The translations under genes were made by a program, and so were the position numbers. The notes below the pieces were generated by a model. The model was not told where the DNA came from. It saw only the letters and a list, made by a program, of their open reading frames with translations, and did no database searches. A stretch of 64,000 nucleotides of DNA. Source: Humulus lupulus (lineage: Eukaryota; Streptophyta; Magnoliopsida; Rosales; Cannabaceae). The stretch lies in contig NC_084796.1 of the NCBI RefSeq assembly GCF_963169125.1, positions 86,263,888-86,327,887 on the forward strand, in the 5' to 3' direction. Shown here piece by piece: positions 53,984-64,000 of this stretch (position 1 is its first letter; every line of letters begins with the position of its first letter).

Positions 53984-54777
53984 TGTTGACGCCGTTTTTC
54001 GTCAACTTAAATAGGAGAGCAATTAAACAAGAAAATCTCGAAGGAAATGAACAAAGATGAACACAAGAGGTTTTTTACGTGGTTCAACAGTTAAATCTGC
54101 CTAGTCCACGAGTCTATGTTATTAGAACTTGGGAGTTTTCTGGAAAATTTTCAAAGAATAGTTACCCAGAGTTTTCTCTCAAGAAATCAGTATTTCGCCC
54201 TTTACAAATGGAGCTTCCTTTTCTATTTATAGAGAAGGTTGCAGAATTCATTCCCACATATCTCGGGAAGATATTCTGTGAATCAATTAATATAATGTTA
54301 TTTATTGCATTATTTGCTACATACACGGGAACGTCCCATAAAATGTGGGATCAGATAACAGATTAAATAATATCCCTAAACATTGGGATTGTACAACAAT
54401 AAATATGTTCACATATAATTGATTAACTCAGATATGAGATTCATCAAATTTCCGAGACTAGCAGTCGATCACGAGCTCGTCGCCTAACTTTGCCTATGCT
54501 TGGAACAAATAGACACTGACGATGTCGCGACATTCGAACTCACACATTTCGAGCCTGGAAGGCAAGAGATGGTTCAAGGATATATCCAAGTGTCACACCA
54601 TGCTATTTGCATGCTCGGAGCATTTTCGAGGCTACATACCCCTCACACCTTCGAGGTCGCTGTTTACAGAAACGGTTGAACTAAAAGCACGCACAGCGAC
54701 CATGTTTATTTCGTGCTTACACATAACGAGCCTAGATTTCGGGACCACAATCTCATGCTCGAAATCTGGATGTAACA
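53984..54777 (-). repeat. B2 5' LTR
   Basis: 794 bp, plus-strand ends TGTTGACGCC and ATGTAACA. TATA (TATTTATA on plus) at 54224-54231. Followed by the TSD GAATT. Confidence 0.95.
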
Positions 54778-54788
54778 GAATTAAAATG

Positions 54789-55492
54789 TGTTGACTCTAT
54801 TTTTCGTCAACTTAATTACGCAGAGCAATTAAACAGGAAGAAAATAAAAGAAAGAGAGTTTTACATGGTTCAGGAGTTAAAATCTGCTCATGTCCACGAG
54901 TCACTTTTGTTAAAATCTGTGTTAAAGCTTCAAGAAAAAGCAATTTTCACAGTGTTTCTCAGTACAAAATTGTGCGCGAGTACAAATGACCAAATCCAGG
55001 TTATTTATAGATCTGGTTACAAGAATATCTTCTACAAATTTAGGAAAGTTACAATATATATTCAAATTTTTAATTCAATATCTGAACCATAATACAAATT
55101 AAAGTGTATTATTTAACTGAAATTCCAATAAAAATAGAGATTCAATACACGAGTAAGAAATAGGTATTTCCCAACAACTTCTCCGTGTACAGGTTTAACG
55201 CATCTTTGAGCTTGATCACTGCTCCAACGTGCTTTTGAGATCACACATAGCTTCGAGCTCATCATTCCAATTGTCGGTACCTTCTTGATTGGTTGGTCTT
55301 TTTATCTCATCTTTCGGGGAAGACCTTTGTTACTTTCGAGCTTGCAACTCATGCTCAAGCCCTGACGACGTAGCTCTAAAACTTCATAACAAATTATACA
55401 AGCATAATGCTAACACTTGTTGGTCCTGAACTTACACTTTGCGAGCCTACATTTCGAGGCTGTTTATTTATTCTCGAAATTTGGGTGTAACA
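54789..55492 (-). repeat. C1 3' LTR
   Basis: Plus-strand ends TGTTGACTC and GGTGTAACA, 704 bp. The terminal 20 bases resemble B LTRs, the middle does not. It is followed by ttttgcccccctcaaaag, the reversed polypurine tract (55493-55510). Confidence 0.88.
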
Positions 55493-55510
55493 TTTTGCCC
55501 CCCTCAAAAG

Positions 55511-56489
55511 TGTTGGTTTGAATCTTATAATGTGGAAACTTTTGAACATCACTTTTGGAAAACGTGCCCACCTACCTAACTCGAGTGAGGGCACGTGTCA
55601 TCACAGGGGTGGATGTTAAGAGTACTTGAGTACTCTTTTTCTGCACACGTCTTTTCATATTCCTCATTTTTTCCGCCAGTTTTCAAGATCAAACATGGTC
55701 CATCGGATCACGTTCTAATCTGTTTCAAGGTCTTAGACCCCCCCCCCCCGCACCAAATTCTCCATCTTCACTTTTACTCCCTCAATTTTCAGAAAAGAAC
55801 CACGAACCATAGCTCCAAACGCTCGTATGTTCTCCAAACCGAAAAAACAAAGCAGCCTTCAATCGCTTGGGTCCATAGGATCGTCCCTGCTTCTGTTTTT
55901 TCAATCGATGATCTATTCATTCCCAAGATCGACTTTGTGTAAGTTCTTAAACCTTGCTTTTTTCTATATATCGTACTTTTCCTTTTCTTGGACGGGAAAG
56001 AAAGAAAAACTTTTCATGGTTCTTCATGTTTTCTTGAGATTTTCATTGTAAAAGGGGGTTTTCGATTTATGTGGGTGAATAACCTTGATGGATAAAGATC
56101 TGCTTGGGCAAAGGTTCAGTAGAAAATTGGTAAAAATGACATCTTTATTTAGGTTATGTGATAATAGGTTAATACGTTTCGTGTAGTACAAGAAATAGGG
56201 TTTTAATGCTCATGAACCATGATATCCCCATTTTGGGTAATTGCCCATTTCTTCCTTGAAATTCGGGATACCCCAAATTAGAAGTAGCTGTCCCACTCTT
56301 GCATGGATCTACTCTCAGTGCCTCGAGCTTATAACGGCTCAGTTATGACATTCGAGAAGTCTCGCTATTTCGAGCCTTCAGGCTTGATTTATTTTATCTT
56401 GTTACCTCGAGCTTGCGAGCTCGAGTTATCAAGATTTTTACTTCCTATTTTTTCTAAGTAATGGGCCATCACCCTTTCTTCCTTGTTAG
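55511..56489 (+). other. C1 leader region of the antisense gene
   Basis: Contains a C-run (55739-55749), a 112-nt leader exon from ATG 55827 (MFSKPKKQS) to donor GTAAGTTC (exon end 55938) and a leader intron ending TTGTTAG at 56489. Same layout and exon length as in B1 and B2. I see no clear TATA box here. Confidence 0.55.
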
Positions 56490-58325
56490 ATGATGCAGTC
56501 TTTAGAGAAATGGTGGGGGCCCGAGCTTGCGATCCCTTACCACCCACCGTCTCCTCAAGTTGAGTCTCCATTTACTTGAAACCAACGGTTGATTCAAGAG
56601 CACGAAGAGCACCTCGAACAGGAAGACGTAGGAGCCCACTTTCGACGTCAGATTGATGAGGTAGAAGAGGGGAAAAGAAGGAGATTATAGTTCACTGTGT
56701 ATCCTAACCCAGATCATGAGGTCCGACCAATCCCCCTAGATCCCAAGTGTATGGTCACCATAGCATTTCCTCTAGGAGAGCTCTCATTCGAATTCATGGA
56801 GGGTACATCAAACCAACCCGCCAATCAAACTGCCCCTGAAGCTCCTTCTGCCCTGGCGTTGGAGAGTTATTTCTTCGAGGCTGAACACCATTGGAGCTCC
56901 GTCACCTCCACAAGACATATTTCGAACATCCTATCTTTCCATGGATTAAAATTTTCTGAAAAATTAATGTGTCATCCTACCAGCTCAGACGAAAGAAGTT
57001 GTTTTGCCTCGGATGAAGATGACCCAGAGAGGAAGGTCAAGTTCGCAGCTTGGAGTCGCGAGCATATGCGAGCTGGGACGCTACTTCCCATTAAGGATTA
57101 TTTCCATAATTTCAGTGACTACATTGGTATCGTCCCCTTCTAGCTCCAGTCCAAATCATATAGGGTCCTTGTGGCATTGAGGTCGCTCTTCCACAAGAAG
57201 AAGTGGGATAGACCCTCGGCACATGAGATTTTATATCTCTTTTGCCTGAAAAGAAACCCCTCCCGAGCTCACGGTGGGGATGGTTTCTACTACTTATTGA
57301 GCTATCTGAGGGAGAGAAGGTTGTTCAAGGACATACCTAATCATCCTCCAAACTTCAAGACAGTCTTCTTCTAGAGAGATGGGCTCGATCCGTCCAGATT
57401 CTACTCCTTCCAACGAATCCGTAAGTATCTTTTCCCACTTTCATCCTTGAATTCTTTAATTTTGAGCTCAAAATGCTCATCCAAGTTACTTTTACACCTA
57501 ATTCTTACCATTCGAAGCCCATCGAGGCCATGAAGGATCCCAGGGAGAAAATCCTGCAGCTTCCATATGGTCAACGGTCCCTCAATTACCTCCTACACGA
57601 GGAAAAGCTTCATCTATGCGGTCTCTTGGGTGTAGGCAAGTCTACGGATGATGTCGGGACTCATAAGTATGCGAGGTGGGAGGATGTCCCTGTTCCAACT
57701 GCCAAGCTCCCCTCCAAAAGGAAGCACTTGAGCTCACACTCTCGAGCCTCCATTCCCCGCTTAGTTAAACCTTTAGGCTCGGGGACTGAAGCACAGGACG
57801 GGGCTTCTTCTAGCTCGTCAAATGGAGGTAAGGTCATGCTAGACATCTCTATGTGGTCTCCGACCCTATTAAAATAAGAGCCCAACATTGTAGTCCTTTT
57901 TAATTATCCCTGGAACAATTTTATGACCTGGTCGGGGTAGATCTTAAGGGACAATAGTTGGTTAGGTAAATACCAAACCTTGTATAGTATAAACGAGGTT
58001 TTGGAAGGGATAACTATCAAGTACGAGACTAATGACTATAGGGATTTGTCGAGGATGTCCCCTACTTATCGAAAAGGAACTACCTTAGAATCATTCGAGG
58101 ATAAAGGGATTTCTTGGTCCCCAAGTTCGAGCCAGAGGGGATCTTCCAGTTAGGTTTCTTTACTTAGAAGTATGTTTTGATCGTTTTTCAAACATGATTA
58201 ACTGCTAATGTTTGTTTTTCTTTTTTTTTTCTTTAGGCAAGATGGACTTTGATCTCAAGAATCACATTAGCCAGCCCACTGCCTCAAAGGGCTCGAAACG
58301 GGGCAGAGTATCTTCGAAGACCACC
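56490..58325 (+). pseudogene. C1 antisense gene, Transposase_28-type protein (cut)
   Basis: Starts MMQSLEKWWG at 56490. Exons by comparison with B2: 56490-57420, 57486-58148, and 58237 onward until E1 interrupts. The join after 58148 again uses GTTAGG and stays in frame. The domain is visible as AAWSREHMRAGTLLPI, YRVLVALRSLFHKKKWDRP, EILYLFCLKRNPS and DGFYYLLSYLRE; then ILQLPYGQRSLNYLLHEEKL. Stops at about 56578, 56688, 57141 and 57372 are all explained by C-to-T or G-to-A change of Trp or Gln codons. The coiled-coil end is missing. Confidence 0.8.
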
Positions 58326-58593
58326 TGTAACTCCCTACTACCTAGGGACCGTTACTCTGTGTTTTTTTAAATAGTGCTAAACTCGTTAAATGAGTCATTT
58401 GGCCATAATCGTGTAACTAAATGTGATTAACGGTTTAGGGTTAAAATTTTTGGTGAAGGATACAAACGTTTCACTAAAACGTTTACTGTGTATACATTGG
58501 GATCCCAAAATACATTTAAAAGGTTAATTACAATAAAATATTTACAACCAGCCGACCTAAGCGGAAAAATAGGGTTTAACCCTAGTTCCTCTT
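58326..58593 (+). mobile_element. E1: LTR-like fragment between C1 and D1
   Basis: Starts TGTAACTCCC inside the C1 antisense gene and is cut at 58594 by D1. Its first 40 bases form a hairpin (GTAACTCCCTA ... TAGGGACCGTTAC). No coding frame. The TG start and position suggest an LTR, but the other end is not visible; class unknown. Confidence 0.5.
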
Positions 58594-59198
58594 TGTTGAC
58601 CCTTGTTTTGGTCAACTGACACGGAGTCAAATGCTTGATGTGATAGAAGGTATTGAAATAGATCTAATGGAAAGAACAGTAAACGACACAACAAATTATA
58701 GTGGTTCGGCCCCACGAATTGGTAATGACCTACGTCCACTTAAGCTATTATTGATATTGATTCTCAAAGGAGTGATCGAAGAACTAGGGTTCTCTGAGTT
58801 TCACAAGCCTTAGAGGGATGAATTATACAATCAAAAGATAATCGCTATAATTCTCTTGTAAAGCATAAACTCAGAATTAGCCAAAACGTAAAAGTCCCTC
58901 CCTTGAGCTATTTATTCTCTATCTATAGGCACAAGGAGGATTACATTAATTAGTTACAGATATTCTTTCCTAAATAATCGGATACTCAGGAATTATGGGA
59001 GATAATCTCGGATATGATTACAATTACACAAGATCTTCGCAAAATACACGGAGTATACGACCAAGCTGGTCGTATATAAAATCCAAATGTTATATCAGGG
59101 GAATCTCCCTGGTCGATAGTCGAACAGAACCTCTGCCAGGTGTCAGCCACGTGTTAAAAATGTCTGCCACGTCATCCACACCTATTTTTTGGATAACA
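58594..59198 (-). repeat. D1 3' LTR
   Basis: Plus-strand ends TGTTGACCC and GGATAACA, 605 bp. It is followed by tttgccccccaagtttattt, the reversed polypurine tract (59199-59218). Confidence 0.88.
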
Positions 59199-59218
59199 TT
59201 TGCCCCCCAAGTTTATTT

Positions 59219-60039
59219 ATTGTGACTAGCAATAAGTAAACTTAGGAAAACAACCTTTCATATGCCCCACGAAATCTGTCAGAGCCCTCGTGCGTTTTTG
59301 AAAACCGTGACCTAATGACGTCTAATCAAGCCTTTTCAGTTTTCAAGAAACCACTCCGACGACTGTTACACTCCCCCATGCTTCAAAAAAGGGAATTCAT
59401 GATTACTCCTTTTTGTCACACCTCGGTTTCTATCATTCACCTTTTAACCTTTTACTCGCCATTTCCTGCCAAGAACTCTCAAGAAGTCCATCCCAGAGCT
59501 CAGAACTTCGAAGGTCTCCCGTCATTTTGCTTAAGGGTTCTTTGTTTGCAAGCCCAAAGTCGTCCCGTTTTAGAATCTCCAACCTTCATCCAGGTAAATT
59601 TCTACGTCTTTTAAACTCTTTGAGATGCCATGCATACTGCTTTTGAGTTCTGAAACTTTCTGCGTTCTTGAGTAGAAATTTGTGAGGATTTTGTATATAC
59701 CATTGATGCTTGATAGGGTAGTGTACTTTTTCTCTATATAAGTTAGGAATCAGTTTGATAGTCAGGATCATAGGTTTAGGGCATAAAATCGACGTAAAAA
59801 TTCGATTTTTAGGCTAGTTGAAAAACCGAGTTTTTCCCGCCCCTTTGGAGTTGAAAAAGCTTCTTTTCGGAAAATTTTTTACTTTCACTTTTTGATCCGT
59901 TTTTCAAACTGCCAGCATAAAACTTAGTGTTTCGGTTAGAATGCTACTGGTCGATAGACGCGAGCAACGTTATTCCAACTTTCAACATAAGCTCCCAGAC
60001 TGTGCGTCTTATCTCCTCCTTTGTCTGTTTGCAGTTCAT
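59219..60039 (+). promoter_or_regulatory. D1 leader region of the antisense gene
   Basis: A likely leader exon ends catccag|GTAAATTTC at 59593. The leader intron ends TTTGCAG at 60034, five bases before the ATG at 60040. TATATAA at 59735-59741 lies inside this intron, so it is either unused or an alternative promoter. Confidence 0.45.
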
Positions 60040-62694
60040 ATGCAAGACCCGTGGGGAGGAGAAAGACCCATCGACGACGATCTCTTAGTTCAATTGCTTG
60101 AAGACGAAGAACAACCTTCGACCTTGATATTAGATATTCCTTTTTCTCGTGTTAACCTAAACACTTCCCCAGTTTTGACTCAAAATATGGCTCGTACCAA
60201 AACCAAAGCTCGAAAAAGAAAAACTCCCAACACTTCTCATCAGCCTACTGCTGATGCTCCCTCGACCAGTGGTTGAGATGAAAATGCCCCCGATCCAAAT
60301 GTGCAAAGGCATGCCCGCCCTCGACACGCTACTCATCCGGACGTCGAGTGGCATGTAGTCTCTGAAAGTAGGGTGACGATCAGAATGATCGCCAACTACT
60401 TAAACAAATACAATCTGACAGGGGTGACCCTAGTCAAACCTAACCCAGACCAAAGGGCTAATCTTCCTGGAGGTGCCTACAACGCCTGGTCGCGGTTTCA
60501 TGTTGAGGCAGGAGCCACGTTGCCTCTTCATGTATTCTTTCAGGGGGTGGCCAACTATTTTGGAGTTGCCCCCTTCCAAATTACCCCAAACGGATATAGA
60601 ATGCTTGCTGCACTCTATATCCTGTATAGCCAGAAAAAATGGCATGTGCCGTCGCCACATGAGGTCAACTACCTGTTCGACCTGAAGTCTAACCCCAACC
60701 AAGAGGGCACGGGGTTCTTCCATCTTTGTCATCAGGAAACCGGGCGCACTTTCCTGACTGACACAACCCACATCTCGAACGTGGGGAGGTACCACCAGGA
60801 GTACTTCCTTACGCCTGACCTGGTCGCGGACAATCTGGCCTTCGCTCGTGGAGGTAAAACTTTCTTATCACTAGCTGAATTCTTCTCTTGGTGTTTTCCT
60901 CCGCAAGATCTTAAACTCTTGATGTATTCCAGGCCCGTGGCTGCGACCAAACCCAACTCCAGGAATGGTGTCGAGGGCAGCACTCTTAGCTGGCATGCCA
61001 GATGCTGAAAAGAGTGTCAAGGCTCTGGTTACTGAGGCTAACCTTAGGTTGGCCGGCCTTTGGGCCCCCCAATCAGAGATGAGGGAGCCTTCGACAGGGA
61101 GTGCTCGCACCGAAGAGGAACCTGAGCATCAACCTCAGGCGTCTCCTCCGCGGAGGAGACCAACTGCGGTCACAATCAGGGAACCTGCTAGCACTCCTCG
61201 AGCAGAGAGGCCCTCGGCTCCCAAAGGGAAAGGAAAGCAGAAGGCCGCCGAGCCTGCCGAACTCTCTGACGACTCGTCAGATGATAATGGTATAGTAATT
61301 TCGCTTTTAAACAATTTGCCAATTCCCTGTCATCTGTTTGACGGGGATGGAAACTTTAAGAATGCTCCAATATTAAATTCAGATTTCTTCCAAGCAATAA
61401 GTAGTTCAGTAAAAAATGCAGCGACCAATAGTTATAGCGCGGGTACTTTACTTGTAATCTCTTCACTTTCATTTTTTGGCCCTGTGTGACCATCTTGTCT
61501 CACTGTCCACGTTGTTTCCTTTTGTGCAAATATGGACTCTGAGGACGTGTTCGAGCATTACAAGGTTGTTGCCGCCTTTTCTGGCCAGAAGAAGAACAAC
61601 AAGAGGGCTCGAGAGGAGAGTAGTAAAACTGCCTCGAAGAAGGCCCGAACTGACAAATCTCCGGCTACTGCCCCTTCGACAGAGAACTCACCGCCTCCAT
61701 CGCCACTTGAGTAGCCGGCCTAAACTCCTTCGGTCGGTCAAACTTCTAATCCTGCAACACCCGTCGACCATCAGCCTTTTCCTAAGGCTCCTAGTAGCCA
61801 TACATTGCGCACTCCGCCCGAAGGCTCCCTGCCCAATATCGTGGTCAGCTCTGCCAGGGAGAGAATATACAAGCTCTCCAAGAATAAATGCAGTTAGGCC
61901 GCTATTACTGAAACTACCTCTATGGAGGCAGATCAAGTTCTCAATAGAGGACTGAACAAGATAGTTAGCGTAAGTCAACTCCGGATGATGTAACATTTAT
62001 TTTCGATTCCCTGCCTTTACTTTATCTTTTTCTATCTGACTTCAGGGACTACTGATCATAACTGCTGGCTAGCGTCGTGCTAAGGCGTTGGTGTCTCGGG
62101 GCAGGAACTTTGATATCAGGCTCGCCGAGGCTAAGAAAATGCTCGAAGCTAAAAACAACGAGCTTACTAAATAGAATGGCGAGTTGCTTGAGGAAAACAC
62201 GGAGCTGTCTAAGCAGAAATAAGAACTGCTCGAGCAAAAAGCTACTCTGACCAAGGAGCTGCTGGAAACCCGGAACGCCTTGAAGAAAACCAACGAAGCC
62301 AGGGAAAAATTCAGGGAAAGCGCCACACTCAACTATCAACAAGCTATACAACTCGAGCTTGATCTGATCGCAAGCAGGCAGGAGGCGGAGGAACTCGGAA
62401 AACGAGTGACAGAGCTTGAGGAAGCTGGAGCTAAGAACTTGGAGAAGTACAAGGAAGCCACTCATCTTTGCTTCTACGAGTTCTGGAAGCACAACCGGGA
62501 GGCTAACTTCAACTATCTGTCAGAGCGCTTGAGGAGGACTTTAATGTCGAAGTGTGCCCTTCGCCTGGAACAAGAAGAGAGGGCTAAAGTGCCTGCCTCC
62601 CCAGAGATTTCCCTGGCAGCAGGGATAGATGGTGCAGACACTGAAGCTAGCACAGCCGTCGACCAAGACGTTCCTCAAGACCCCCCAGCTCCTT
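60040..62694 (+). pseudogene. D1 antisense gene, Transposase_28-type protein
   Basis: Starts MQDPWGGERPIDDD at 60040. A TGA at 60275-60277 interrupts the N-terminal part; the domain follows in the open frame (FHVEAGATLPLHVFFQGVANYFGVAPFQITPNGYRMLAALYILY, HEVNYLFDLKSNPNQEGTGFFHL). A GGAG|GTAAAAC ... TATTCCAG intron at about 60855-60931 joins in frame to MVSRAALLAGMPDAEK. A charged Pro/Ser-rich part and MDSEDVFEHYK (61512) follow; the acceptor before it looks mutated (gcaa). The last exon, after CTTCAG near 62045, is a long coiled coil ending in CFYEFWKHNREANFNYL. Stops at about 61711, 62072, 62173 and 62219 break it. Confidence 0.8.
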
Positions 62695-63369
62695 AATTCT
62701 TTTTTTCTTTTGTTATCTCAACTACATGACCCACGGGTCGTGATGTAAAGACAATATTTTTTATTGCTGCAAGGGCAACTATTTTACTTTTATTTGAATA
62801 GTTACATCCGAGTAGTATTGCTCGCGGTGTAAAAGGATTCCTTTGACATTATAATATTTCTGCTTTATTATAATATCTGTTCGCATGACCGAACCTAGCA
62901 TAGTACTTTGGCTTGATTTAACAAAATATAAATTTTGAAAAATACTCTAAGTACCGTAGTATGCTTTCACTTATTTTGTTCATGTGTTTACATACCTCTT
63001 GGTATGCTTTGCTTTCTATGTGCCTTATATGCCCCCCAACTGATCGAGGAGCTTTAGGTCCTTGGTCACTTGCCTTGACCACAACCTGTACGAACATTAC
63101 TGCTCGGTATAAAGTGTAAAACTTATAATACAGCAAAGCAACACACGTAATGAACAAATACTTGTAAAAAATTACAAAGTTTGGCAAGAATGACTGGCTG
63201 CGCACAGTCCCTTATAATTCTCGTATTTAAATGGACTAAACATGTCTTTACGAGTGATCTTTGAAAGATCTTACACTTATAAGCGATCAGCCATATAACA
63301 TGACTAACCCTTTTTCAAAACTTGTAAAAAGTAAAAATTAATACAAGCCAGTCCTTTAAAAAGGACTGC
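62695..63369. other. D1 spacer between the antisense gene and pol
   Basis: AT-rich non-coding DNA with tttattataata-like stretches. No tandem array like that in family B. No gene seen. Confidence 0.65.
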
Positions 63370-64000
63370 TTATTGATAACACTTACGCAGGTGTTCTCCA
63401 TTCCAATAACGTGGAACGAGATCTCCATTTAAGCGTGCAAGTTTATAGGTGCCTGGATGAAGGACTTCTTCAACCTGGTAAGGTCCTTCCCAGTTTGGTC
63501 CGAGTACTCCAGCAGTTAGGTCGCGGGTGTTTAAGAAATTTTTTTGAAGTACTAAGTCTCCGACGTTGAACTTTCTTTCTTTTACTTTGGAGTTAAAATA
63601 CCGAGCGACTTTTTGCTGGTATGCAGCTACTCGGAGTTGGGCTTTTTCTCATTTCTCCTCGATCAGGTCTAGGGACTCCATCAACAGTTGGCTATTTTGG
63701 TCCTGGTCGTATGTGATTCTGCAATGCGAGGGCAGATCTAACTTGACAGGCAACATAGCTTCATACCCATATGCTAATGAAAATGCGGTATGACCTGTTG
63801 CTATTCGGTGAGAAGTTCTATACGACCAGAGTACTTCAGGTAGTTGTTCTTGCCATGCCCCTTTAGCTTCCTCGAGCCTTTTCTTCAGGGTATCCTTCAA
63901 TGTCTTATTTACTACTTCAACTTGCCCATTTTCTTGTGGATGAGAAACTGAAGAAAAGCTCTTGATTATGCCACGCCTTTCGCAGAAGTCTGTGAACATG
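63370..64000 (-). pseudogene. pol: D1 integrase, C-terminal part
   Basis: From the right edge inward: FCERRGIIKSFSSVSHPQENGQVEVVNKTLK with the catalytic Glu, the substrate-binding stretch LWSYRTSHRIATGHTAFSLAYGYEAMLPV, a TGA near 63650, then the GPY module (NWEGPYQVEE) and the end HLRKCYQ at 63370. The N-terminal part is off the window. Clearly another Ty3/gypsy integrase, without a chromodomain. Confidence 0.9.

Larger units (their letters stand above)
41960..54777 (-). mobile_element. Element B2: Tat-type retrotransposon, 12.8 kb
   Basis: Both LTRs, PBS, PPT and a perfect TSD are present; minus orientation. It is the inverted partner of B1 and keeps the junction into which A2 jumped in B1. 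It carries a 372-bp Cassandra-like insertion in integrase, a deletion of most of the protease and many stops. It starts 526 bp after the LRR stop codon. Confidence 0.96.
54789..58325 (-). mobile_element. Element C1: 3' end of a third Tat-type family
   Basis: The 3' LTR (54789-55492), PPT and most of an antisense gene are present before the element is cut at 58326 by E1. The rest is off the window. It is related to family B in its leader exon and antisense protein, but its LTR is clearly different. The presumed TSD is AAATG at 54784-54788 (partner not visible). Confidence 0.85.
58594..64000 (-). mobile_element. Element D1: fourth Tat-type family, partial
   Basis: 3' LTR (58594-59198), PPT, antisense gene and the end of integrase, in minus orientation, running off the window. 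The presumed TSD is CTCTT at 58589-58593. Pol here is diverged from A and B. Confidence 0.88.

Noticed and set aside
62918..63205. 95-codon minus-strand ORF in the D1 spacer
   Set aside because: No similarity to the spacers of other families and no motif; chance frame in AT-rich DNA.

Overview
The window is plant nuclear DNA, almost certainly from a eudicot. It holds one nine-exon host gene with GT-AG introns, sitting in a nest of large Ty3/gypsy LTR retrotransposons. The elements look like the Tat lineage: the integrase has no chromodomain, the elements are 12-13 kb, and each carries an extra gene antisense to pol between pol and the 3' LTR. No prokaryotic gene, CRISPR array or functional rRNA operon is present.

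Layout. Bases 1-7428 are the 3' part of element A1 (+), inserted in an older A-like LTR remnant (7429-8400). After about 900 bp of AT-rich DNA, element B1 (+) runs from 9306 to 35039 with target-site duplication (TSD) GTATT. B1 is split by a complete 13.1-kb element of the A family, A2 (-), at 16913-30026 (TSD TAACT). The host gene (37133-41434) encodes a 261-residue leucine-rich-repeat protein with a dual-acylation N-terminus. A second B element, B2 (-), begins 526 bp after its stop codon (41960-54777, TSD GAATT). B2 carries a 372-bp Cassandra-like LTR with 5S rRNA sequence inside its integrase (TSD ACTTT). Six bases after the B2 TSD starts element C1 (-), which is cut by an LTR fragment E1 (58326-58593). 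E1 is in turn cut by element D1 (-), which runs off the right edge. The readable insertion order is B1 before A2, C1 before E1 before D1, and B2 before the Cassandra-like element.

The most interesting theme is the antisense gene. Families A, B, C and D each carry one. It starts near the 3' LTR, has a TATA box in A and B (a weaker candidate in D), a 5' leader intron, and a coding part with short in-frame introns. The protein has an N-terminal domain of the Transposase_28 type ('putative gypsy type transposon' family), a low-complexity middle and a C-terminal coiled coil; in A, B and D the coiled coil is followed by a shared Tyr-x-x-Trp motif. The gene converges on pol; in family B a 66-bp tandem repeat lies between the two 3' ends. 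In family A a tRNA-like Pol III unit lies just inside the 5' end of this transcription unit.

All retroelement coding regions are broken by stops, frameshifts or deletions. B1 and B2 have lost different parts (Gag zinc knuckle in B1, protease body in B2). Only the LRR gene appears intact. Splice sites, TATA boxes and TSDs were read by eye; no database search, alignment program or dating was run.
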